Source: Gemmataceae bacterium (GTDB taxonomy: Bacteria; Planctomycetota; Planctomycetia; Gemmatales; Gemmataceae). From it: a DNA stretch of 5,329 nt. The stretch's first letter is position 1; every line of letters begins with the position of its first letter. The stretch covers positions 1 to 5,329 of the forward strand of contig CANJKY010000332.1 in the NCBI GenBank assembly GCA_947474875.1, read 5' to 3'. Below, one piece after another: positions 1 to 5,329 of the stretch. The notes under the pieces were generated by a model. That model had not been told where the DNA came from and made no database searches. It saw nothing but the letters and a program-made list of their open reading frames with translations. The position numbers and the translations under genes were made by a program.

Positions 1-1571
1 GGCTGCGCCAGCACCAGCGCCCGCATCGCCTCCTCCCGCACGTCGGCGGCCCCGGTCTGGGCGGCCCGGAGCAGTTCGGCCCCGGCACCGACCACCGCCG
101 GGCCGAGTTGCCCGAGCGCGCGGGCGGCCTCGGCCCGCACCGCGTCGCTGTCGTCGGCGGCCAGTCGGTTCACCAGCCCGTCGACCGCCGCCGGGGTGCT
201 GCCGACCAGTTTCGGTAGCACCCGGATCACCCTCACCTTCACCTCGTCGTTCGGGTCGGCGAGCAGCCCGATCAGGTCAGTCTGCACGCCATCGTCTGCT
301 ACGCCCCAGGTGCCGAACGCCTCGGCTGCCGCCGCCCGCGTCTGCGGGTCCAGGTCGGCCAGCGCCCCACGCACCACCTGCACGCCTCTTGAGGTCGGCT
401 GACCAATGGCCCCCAGCGCCCGCACCGCCGCTAGCCGAACGCCACCGTCCGCGTCCGCGGCCGCCTGCTCGACCGCCGCGGCCGCAGGACCTGCCGCCGG
501 GCCGAGTTTACCCAGCGCCTGGACGGCGTTCGCCCGCACCTGCGGGTTGGCGTGCGCCAACGAGCGAACCAGGGCGGGCACCGCCTCGTCCGCCCCGTCC
601 CCCCTCACCCCGAGCGCCGCGGCGGCCCGCGCCGTCACCCAGTCGTCCGGATCCTTGAGCGCCCGCACCAGCCGCGGGACGGCGATCTCGGCGGCCGACT
701 CGCCGATCTTGCCGAGCGCCTCCACCGCCTTCGCCCGCACCCGGTCGTTCTCGTCCTGAACGGCCTCCACCAGCGCCGGGGCGATGTCGGCCGCCGCCCC
801 GCCGATGGCCCCGACCGCCTCGGCCGTCCGCGCCCGCACCACCGTGTCGTCGCTCGCCAGCCCGGCGGCCAGGGCGTCTGCCGCCGGCTCCGGCAGCACC
901 CCGATGCGGCCGACGGCATCGGCAGCGGCCTGCCGCACCTCGTCGTCCCGGTCGTGCAGCAGGCCGACCAGATCGGGCACGGCCTCGACCGCCCGCCCGC
1001 GGAGGCCGCCGAGCGCGGCGGCGGCGGCGGCGCGGATGGCCGGGCTGGGGTCGGCCAGCAGCCCGGCCAGCGCGGGCACCGTCCGCGGGTCGTCCGCCCC
1101 CGCCAGCCCGACCGCCTCTGCCGCCCGCGTCCTCACCGTCTCGTCCGCGTCGGCGAACAGGGTGATCAGGTCCGGCACCGCCTCGGCCGCCCGCAGGCGG
1201 CCGAGCGACGCGGCCGCCTGGCCGCGAACAGCCGCGGCTGAATCCATCACCGCCGCCTGCAGGGCGGGGACGGCGACGGCCACCGGATCGACCGGGACGA
1301 CCGGCGCGGGCCGCCACGGCAGGCGGACGCGGAACGGAAACGTCCGTCGCCGGCGATGGGGCCGGTCCGCTGCCGGGGTCACCCCACCACCGGCCTCCCC
1401 GAGCGCTTCGGCGACGCTCACCCGCACCAGATCACTCGGGTCCCGGGCCAGCGCGGCCAACCGCGGGAAGGTGGCTGTCGCGCGCAGCCGACCGAGGGTG
1501 GCTGCCGCCACCGCCCGCACGTGCTCGTTCGCGTCCCCCAGGTGGTGCGCCAGGGCGGGCACGGCCGCGGG
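1..1571 (-). repeat. HEAT-repeat array, ~99-bp coding periodicity
   Basis: This is the repeat-coding part of the membrane HEAT protein. The V-R (or variant) position that begins the second helix falls at residues 344, 375, 441, 472, 505, 538, 571, 604, 638, 671, 704, 737, 770, 804 and 837. That makes 15 units, nearly all spaced 33 residues (99 bp), with a few of 31 or 34. The 375-to-441 gap is exactly 66 residues, so one unit is missing or replaced. The units have diverged in sequence and are not near-identical DNA copies, which points to an old array. The array runs off the left edge, so the total number of units is unknown. Confidence 0.85.
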
Positions 1572-2549
1572 GCCGATGGTGGCCAGCACCCGCGGCAACT
1601 GGTCCCGCTGCTCGCGGGTGAGCGCGTCGGACGTCCGCAGGGAGAGCAGCAGCGGGTCGAGGGCGACCGCCCCGTACTGCGGCAGGGCCACCCGCGCCCG
1701 CTCGTGGATCGGCTGGTGCGGGCTCCAGAAGTCGGCGATCGTCTCGGTCAGCAGCCGCCCCTTCCGCACGGACGCGAAGATCTGCTGGAGCAGGACGAGG
1801 GTGAAGAACGACTTGAACCCGGCGAGTAAGGCGGCGGGCAGGCCGGGCGCCGGGCGGGCCAACACCACCCGCATCAGGTGGTGGGTGTCGACCAGGTTGA
1901 GCAGATCGACCACGCTCAGCAGGTGGACCAGGGCGGACGCCACGAAGTCGAAGTAGGTGGCGTCGTCGCCCGGCGGGGTGTACCAGCGGGTGCCGAGCAG
2001 GCGGAACAGGCCGAGGTTGAGTAGGGCGAACCCGCCGATCATGCCGACGCCGGCCGACCCGAGCAGCGGCAGCCCGAGCCGGTGCCCGTACTTCGCCAGT
2101 TCGCCCGCCAGCTTCTGCCCCTTCAGCGGGTCGTGCAGGGCTTTGTACCCGCGGGCCACCTCGTACCGCTCCACGTCGATGAACATGTACGCCAACACCG
2201 CCGCCAGACCCAACCCGAGGGCGGCCAGGGCACACCCGACGGACACCACCGCCGCCGCCTCGTTCACCCCCACCCCGACCGCCAGCAGGGTGAGTTGGAC
2301 GGCCAGGAACAGCGGCCACGGCGCCCAGGCGAGCGCCTGCTCCCACGTGCGAAACCCGGCTCGTGTGCCGCCGCGGATGACCGCCCCGACAACCCGTAGG
2401 ACGAACCCGATGACGCCGACCTGGTACAGCACGCCGGCCAGCACCCCGACCGCGACCAGGGTGAGCAGGATGACGGTGGACGAGCGGACGGCGTCGGTTT
2501 CGATCAGCCAGCCGGAGGCCGAGTCCGCGAACGGGACGAAGGGGGGCAT
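1..2549 (-). CDS. Membrane-anchored HEAT-repeat protein, C-terminus beyond the left edge
   Basis: One minus-strand frame stays open from an ATG at 2549 to the left edge, giving 849 residues without a stop. Residues 1-23 are a short N-terminus. Hydrophobic segments lie at about 25-58, 75-96, 98-124, 158-183 and 238-260, with a weaker one at 202-220. The loops at 51-68 and 125-157 are basic, so by the positive-inside rule the repeat domain is probably cytoplasmic (inference). Residues 282-326 are a linker or a decayed repeat. From 327 onward run HEAT units of the HEAT_2/PBS-lyase-like kind, with D-x-x-V-R followed by A-(x)-A-L-G (for example around 604-615 and 671-682). Arg/Pro-rich residues 389-420 interrupt the array. 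HEAT arrays are protein-binding solenoids, so a scaffold role is likely, but no enzymatic motif is seen and the partner is unknown. The start is uncertain: no Shine-Dalgarno precedes the ATG, and an in-frame GTG lies four codons upstream (2561). The coding frame is well supported by G/C-ending codons, membrane segments and repeat periodicity. Confidence 0.88.
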   Translation of the reverse strand, partial: MPPFVPFADSASGWLIETDAVRSSTVILLTLVAVGVLAGVLYQVGVIGFVLRVVGAVIRGGTRAGFRTWEQALAWAPWPLFLAVQLTLLAVGVGVNEAAAVVSVGCALAALGLGLAAVLAYMFIDVERYEVARGYKALHDPLKGQKLAGELAKYGHRLGLPLLGSAGVGMIGGFALLNLGLFRLLGTRWYTPPGDDATYFDFVASALVHLLSVVDLLNLVDTHHLMRVVLARPAPGLPAALLAGFKSFFTLVLLQQIFASVRKGRLLTETIADFWSPHQPIHERARVALPQYGAVALDPLLLSLRTSDALTREQRDQLPRVLATIGPAAVPALAHHLGDANEHVRAVAAATLGRLRATATFPRLAALARDPSDLVRVSVAEALGEAGGGVTPAADRPHRRRRTFPFRVRLPWRPAPVVPVDPVAVAVPALQAAVMDSAAAVRGQAAASLGRLRAAEAVPDLITLFADADETVRTRAAEAVGLAGADDPRTVPALAGLLADPSPAIRAAAAAALGGLRGRAVEAVPDLVGLLHDRDDEVRQAAADAVGRIGVLPEPAADALAAGLASDDTVVRARTAEAVGAIGGAAADIAPALVEAVQDENDRVRAKAVEALGKIGESAAEIAVPRLVRALKDPDDWVTARAAAALGVRGDGADEAVPALVRSLAHANPQVRANAVQALGKLGPAAGPAAAAVEQAAADADGGVRLAAVRALGAIGQPTSRGVQVVRGALADLDPQTRAAAAEAFGTWGVADDGVQTDLIGLLADPNDEVKVRVIRVLPKLVGSTPAAVDGLVNRLAADDSDAVRAEAARALGQLGPAVVGAGAELLRAAQTGAADVREEAMRALVLAQ

Positions 2550-2675
2550 AATCGGCAGCACCGTGGCGTCTAAGAGGACCAGACGATGCCGCTGTAGCGA
2601 ACGACGTGCCAAAAGCGTGCGGCCAGTCACTCAGTTCGTATCACATCGGCACCCACTTCCCCCGGAGGTTCCGTT
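2550..2675. promoter_or_regulatory. Divergent intergenic region between the HEAT and serine hydrolase genes
   Basis: This 126-bp stretch separates two divergently transcribed genes and must carry the promoter of the plus-strand hydrolase gene and probably that of the minus-strand HEAT gene. I could not find a convincing -35/-10 pair for either direction. A TTGGCA on the minus strand (about 2607-2612) resembles a -35 box but has no good -10 at the right distance. A TATCAC at 2639-2644 on the plus strand has no matching -35. The HEAT reading frame stays open upstream to an in-frame stop near 2631, so a longer HEAT N-terminus starting at GTG or TTG inside this region cannot be excluded. The role is inferred from gene arrangement, not from a recognised site. 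Confidence 0.4.
2664..2668 (+). promoter_or_regulatory. Ribosome binding site of the serine hydrolase gene
   Basis: A perfect GGAGG Shine-Dalgarno core lies 7 nt before the GTG at 2676. It decides the start: the GTG opens directly into a classic signal peptide (M-K-P-L-L then a hydrophobic core), and no other plausible start in this frame is better placed. Confidence 0.85.
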
Positions 2676-4157
2676 GTGAAGCCTCTCCTCGCCGGCTCGC
2701 TCGTCCTGTTCGTCGTCGCGGTCGCCCCGGCCGCCAACCCCCTGCCCCGCAGCGCCCCGGAGTCGCAGGGGGTGTCGTCCGCGGCCGTCCTCGCATTCGT
2801 CGAGGCAGCGGATCAGAAGGTGGACGTGATGAACAGCTTCATGCTGGTGCGGCACGGGCACGTCGTCGCCGAGGGGTGGTGGACGCCCTACGACGCCAAG
2901 AGCCGGCACGAACTGTACTCGCTGAGCAAGAGCTTCACCTCCACGGCGGTCGGCATGGCCGTGGCCGACGGCAAGCTGAGCATCAACGACCCGGTGCTGA
3001 AGTTCTTCCCGGACGACATCCCGAAACAGCCGACTTCCAACCTGACGAACATGAGGGTGCGGGATCTGCTGTGCATGTCCACCGGGCACCAGACCGAGCC
3101 AGCCCTCCAGGCGTCGAAAGACCCGTGGACGAAAGCGTTCCTAGCCCACCCGGTGCCGTTCAAGCCGGGCACGCACTTCCTGTACAACACGCCGGCCACG
3201 TACATGCAGTCGGCCATCGTACAGAAGGTGACGGGGCAGACGGTGCTCGACTACCTGAAACCGCGGCTGTTCGACCCGCTCGGCATCGACGACCCCACCT
3301 GGGGCACCAGCCCGCAGGGGGTGTCGCTCGGCGGGTACGGGCTGAACGTGCGGACCGAAGACATCGCCAAGTTCGGCCAGCTCTACCTGCAAAAGGGGAA
3401 ATGGGGCGACAAGCAACTGGTGCCGGCCGAGTGGGTGGCGATGGCGACGGCCAAGCAGACGAGCAACGGCAGCAACCCGAAGAGCGACTGGGACCAGGGG
3501 TACGGGTTCCAGTTCTGGCGAAGCCGGAACGGGGCGTACCGCGGCGACGGGGCGTTCGGCCAGTACTGCATCGTGCTGCCAGAGAAGGACGCGGTGATCG
3601 CCATCACCAGCGGCACAAAGGACATGCAGAACGTGCTGAACCTGGTGTGGGACGTCCTGCTGCCGGGGCTGAAGAACGAGCGGATGATGATCAATCCAGA
3701 AGGCGTGAAGAAGCTGCAAACGAAACTCGCGGGGCTAAGCGTGCCGGTGGTGAAGGGAAACGCGAAGTCCGGTGTGTTGAAAGACGTGTCCGGGAAAGTC
3801 TACCCGTTCGCGGCGAACGACCAGAAGGTGGAGTCGCTCGGGCTGATCCACGACGAGGCGAGCAGTGGGATGATGATCGTGGGCAAGGTGAACGGCGTGG
3901 AGCGAAAGCTGACGTGCGGGGAGGGCAAGTGGAAGAAGGGGGCGTGGGCGTTCGGCAGCGGCCCGGAGCAACCGGTGGCGGCGAGCGGCGCGTGGACGGC
4001 GGACGACACCTACACGGCGAAGATCGTGCTGTACGAGACGCCGTTCATCGCCACCCTCACGTTCAAGTTCGCCGACGGCAAGCTGGAGTACGAGGCGAAG
4101 CGGAACGTCGGGTTCGGACCGACCACCTCGCCGAAACTGGTGGGCGAGAAGAAGTGA
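2676..4157 (+). CDS. Exported serine hydrolase, class C beta-lactamase/PBP-like family
   Basis: This complete 493-residue protein starts at GTG with a well-spaced GGAGG. Residues 1-20 form a signal peptide (K2, hydrophobic core 4-17, A-P-A-A cleavage region near 19-20), so it is predicted to be exported. Residues 24-335 match the beta-lactamase-related serine hydrolase fold (PF00144). The S-x-x-K motif is S82-L-S-K85, followed by the usual S-F-T-S. The candidate catalytic tyrosine is Y170 in F-L-Y-N. The third active-site strand reads R-G-D-G-A-F-G-Q at 289-296 instead of K-T-G or H-x-G, and then comes the typical P-E-K-D-A-V-I segment. Residues 340-493 form a separate beta-rich C-terminal part that I cannot assign. 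Family members include esterases, D-aminopeptidases, DD-peptidases and amide hydrolases, so the substrate is unknown; an esterase or peptidase is as likely as anything, and true beta-lactamase activity is unlikely. It is transcribed alone, divergent from the HEAT gene and convergent with the DUF1501 gene. Confidence 0.93.
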   Translation: MKPLLAGSLVLFVVAVAPAANPLPRSAPESQGVSSAAVLAFVEAADQKVDVMNSFMLVRHGHVVAEGWWTPYDAKSRHELYSLSKSFTSTAVGMAVADGKLSINDPVLKFFPDDIPKQPTSNLTNMRVRDLLCMSTGHQTEPALQASKDPWTKAFLAHPVPFKPGTHFLYNTPATYMQSAIVQKVTGQTVLDYLKPRLFDPLGIDDPTWGTSPQGVSLGGYGLNVRTEDIAKFGQLYLQKGKWGDKQLVPAEWVAMATAKQTSNGSNPKSDWDQGYGFQFWRSRNGAYRGDGAFGQYCIVLPEKDAVIAITSGTKDMQNVLNLVWDVLLPGLKNERMMINPEGVKKLQTKLAGLSVPVVKGNAKSGVLKDVSGKVYPFAANDQKVESLGLIHDEASSGMMIVGKVNGVERKLTCGEGKWKKGAWAFGSGPEQPVAASGAWTADDTYTAKIVLYETPFIATLTFKFADGKLEYEAKRNVGFGPTTSPKLVGEKK

Positions 4158-4170
4158 CCAACTTGGTGAA

Positions 4171-4226
4171 CCGCGGGTGTCAACCCGCTGTTTCCAACCG
4201 TAGAAACAGCGGGCTGACGCCCGCTG
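4171..4226. repeat. Structured intergenic inverted repeat (REP/BIME-like), possible bidirectional terminator
   Basis: Arms 4171-4194 and 4203-4226 pair over 24 positions: 21 Watson-Crick pairs, one G-T wobble (4178/4219) and two mismatches (4172/4225 and 4183/4214). The loop is 8 nt (4195-4202) and the inner 11 pairs are perfect. Each arm is also a small hairpin on its own. The left is GCGGGT-gtca-ACCCGC (4173-4188). The right is an 8-bp stem (4207-4214 with 4219-4226) around the loop tgac. The two tetraloops are reverse complements. The element fills most of the gap between two convergent stop codons, so it could terminate both transcripts, but neither side has the T-run of an intrinsic terminator. 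A dispersed REP-like repeat is the leading alternative, and both may hold. Confidence 0.75.
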
Positions 4227-4231
4227 CTCGC

Positions 4232-4241
4232 CGGCATGCCG
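4232..4241. repeat. 10-bp perfect palindrome next to the DUF1501 stop codon
   Basis: CGGCATGCCG is a perfect palindrome two bases from the DUF1501 stop codon (4243-4245), just outside the larger inverted repeat. It may be chance in GC-rich DNA or a remnant of a repeat boundary; no function can be assigned. Confidence 0.3.
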
Positions 4242-4242
4242 T

Positions 4243-5329
4243 TCACCCCAGTTCCTTGATCGGTTGGGCGCTGTCCTCGACCAGGTGTTGCGGGCGGCCC
4301 TCCAGGTCGGCGACGGTCGTCTGGCCGGCCGGTATGCCCAGATTCCTGTACAGCGTGGCGTACAGTTCGCCGAACGTGACCGGCCGCCCCACCGCCTCGC
4401 CGGCGATGCGGTCGGTCGCCCCGATCACCTGTCCCGTGGTCATCCCGCCGCCGGCCAGCAGCACCTGGTTCACGTTCGGCCAGTGGTCGCGGCCGACCTG
4501 CCCGCTGATCTTCGGCGTCCGCCCGAACTCGCCCATCAACACCACCGTACAGTCGTCGCTCAGCCCGCGGTCGTGAAGGTCTTGCACCAGCGCGCTCACG
4601 CAGCGGTCGAAGACGGGGAAGTCTTCCCGCTCGCGGGTGAAGATGCGGTTATCCTTCCGCCCCTCGGTGTTCATGCCGCCGTGCCAGTCCCATTTGCTGT
4701 AGTTCAGCGTCACCACCCGCGCCCCGGCCTCGATCAGCCGCCGGGCCATGAGCATGCTCTGCGGCACCCGCGGGGCGCCGTTGCTGTCGATCATCACCGC
4801 CGGGTCGCCGGTGCCGTACCGCTCGACCGCCCGCGGGTCTTCCTTCGACAGGTCGAGTGCCTCCGCCAGCCGGGACGAGGTGAGCAGGCCGAACGCCTGT
4901 TCGCTGAACGTGTCCATCGCACGCATGGAGCCGGAAGCGTCGGCCTCGCGACGGGCATCGTCGAACGAGGCGAGTAGGGTCTTGCGGTCGGCCAGACGGC
5001 TGACGCTGATGCCGCGGAGGGTCATGTCGCCGCGGGCCGGGCCGGTCGGCCGGAACGGGCTGAGGGAGGCGCCCAGGAACCCCGGCCCCGGCTCGTTGTA
5101 CGGCCCGTGCGTGCATTGATAGCACAGGCTGATGTACGGCGGCACCGCCGGGTCGCTCGGCCCCTGCACCTTCGCCACCACCGAGCCGAACTGCGGCCAC
5201 CCGCCGCCGGGCGTCGGCTTCTTCGGGTTCCGCCCGTTGAACACCTGAACGGCGTCGTGGTCGGCCTGGTTGCCGACCAGCGAGCGGACGACGGCGAACT
5301 TGTCCATCATCGCCGCGATCTTCGGGAAC
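4243..5329 (-). CDS. DUF1501 family protein, N-terminus beyond the right edge
   Basis: The minus-strand frame is open from the right edge to a TGA at 4243-4245. The M-M-D-K at 5310 is internal: the six preceding codons (F-P-K-I-A-A) are in frame and read as family sequence, giving about 361 visible residues. Family members are usually well over 400 residues and often begin with a twin-arginine signal, so that part is probably off the window. Counting from the methionine at 5310, hallmark segments are Y-N-E-P-G-P-G-F-L-G at 71-80, the A-R-R-L-I-E-A-G-A-R-V-V-T-L-N-Y helix-strand at 189-204, W-D-W-H at 207-210, G-E-F-G-R-T-P-K at 260-267, G-R-D-H-W-P-N at 273-279 and G-G-Q/G-Q-V-I-G-A-T-D around 293-300. 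DUF1501 (PF07394) is related to the alkaline phosphatase/sulfatase fold; its reaction is not established. It is often encoded beside DUF1549/DUF1553 cytochrome-type proteins in planctomycetes; any such partner would lie beyond the right edge. A C-x-x-C (C63, C66) precedes the Y-N-E-P motif. Confidence 0.93.
   Translation of the reverse strand, partial: FPKIAAMMDKFAVVRSLVGNQADHDAVQVFNGRNPKKPTPGGGWPQFGSVVAKVQGPSDPAVPPYISLCYQCTHGPYNEPGPGFLGASLSPFRPTGPARGDMTLRGISVSRLADRKTLLASFDDARREADASGSMRAMDTFSEQAFGLLTSSRLAEALDLSKEDPRAVERYGTGDPAVMIDSNGAPRVPQSMLMARRLIEAGARVVTLNYSKWDWHGGMNTEGRKDNRIFTREREDFPVFDRCVSALVQDLHDRGLSDDCTVVLMGEFGRTPKISGQVGRDHWPNVNQVLLAGGGMTTGQVIGATDRIAGEAVGRPVTFGELYATLYRNLGIPAGQTTVADLEGRPQHLVEDSAQPIKELG

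Noticed and set aside
508..1317. 269-codon minus-strand open frame in the HEAT region
   Set aside because: It is a +1/-1 shadow of the HEAT gene on the same strand, made almost wholly of Gly, Arg and Ala. The HEAT frame explains the periodicity and this frame does not.
1..1571. CRISPR array or minisatellite suggested by recurring GC-rich motifs
   Set aside because: The ~99-bp periodicity comes from degenerate HEAT codons in an open frame. The units are not identical, and there are no constant repeats separated by unique spacers.
784..1956. 390-codon plus-strand open frame antisense to the HEAT gene
   Set aside because: Its product is almost entirely Ala, Ser, Arg and Thr with no domain or hydrophobic core. 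It is the antisense image of GC-rich HEAT and membrane-segment codons. The opposite strand shows clear repeats and transmembrane segments.
1432..2346. 304-codon minus-strand open frame overlapping the membrane domain
   Set aside because: It is a shifted-frame shadow rich in Arg, Gly, Pro and Ala. The HEAT protein frame at the same place gives proper hydrophobic segments and conserved spacing.
4171..4226. Standard rho-independent terminator
   Set aside because: The stem is strong, but neither strand has a run of T after it, so I list it as a structured repeat with possible terminator activity rather than as a plain intrinsic terminator.
2606..4576. 656-codon plus-strand open frame covering the whole serine hydrolase gene and the DUF1501 end
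   Set aside because: It overlaps the well-supported hydrolase gene in another frame. The product is low-complexity Arg/Gly/Glu/Ala-rich, has no ribosome binding site, and runs through the intergenic inverted repeat into the antisense of DUF1501. It is a GC-driven shadow.
4264..4977. 237-codon plus-strand open frame antisense to DUF1501
   Set aside because: It has no ribosome binding site and no recognisable domain, and it lies fully opposite conserved DUF1501 motifs.
4243..5310. Complete DUF1501 gene starting at the ATG at 5310
   Set aside because: The frame is open to the right edge, and the codons before this methionine encode F-P-K-I-A-A, matching internal family sequence. The expected signal sequence is absent, so the gene is partial.

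Overview
The window looks like chromosomal DNA from a high-GC planctomycete, most likely of the Gemmata/Gemmataceae type. The evidence is a DUF1501 protein (a family greatly expanded in Planctomycetes), a long alanine-rich HEAT-repeat membrane protein, a secreted beta-lactamase-fold serine hydrolase of the type common in these bacteria, and very strong G/C bias at third codon positions. The taxon is inferred from gene content; there is no rRNA or other marker gene.

There are three protein genes, two of them cut by the window edges. Positions 1-2549 (minus strand) encode the first 849 residues of a membrane-anchored HEAT-repeat protein whose C-terminus lies beyond the left edge. Its first ~260 residues hold five or six hydrophobic segments. 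From about residue 327 there are 15 recognisable HEAT units in a strict ~33-residue register, interrupted by one basic, proline-rich segment exactly where a further unit would be expected. A 126-bp divergent intergenic region (2550-2675) separates it from a complete plus-strand gene (2676-4157) for an exported serine hydrolase of the class C beta-lactamase/PBP-like family. That gene starts at GTG behind a clear GGAGG ribosome binding site. It converges on a minus-strand DUF1501 gene (4243-5329), whose N-terminus lies beyond the right edge.

The 85-bp gap between the two convergent genes holds a compact structured element (4171-4226). It can form one 24-position hairpin or two small stem-loops with complementary tetraloops. 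It resembles a REP/BIME-type intergenic repeat and may also end transcription from both sides. It is the most interesting non-coding signal here.

Nothing shows that the three genes form one pathway: they lie on alternating strands and share no operon. The hydrolase and DUF1501 proteins probably work outside the cytoplasm, and the HEAT protein sits in a membrane. I found no tRNA, rRNA, CRISPR array, insertion sequence, phage gene or recognisable defence system. The many long open frames antisense to, or overlapping, these genes are byproducts of high GC content.
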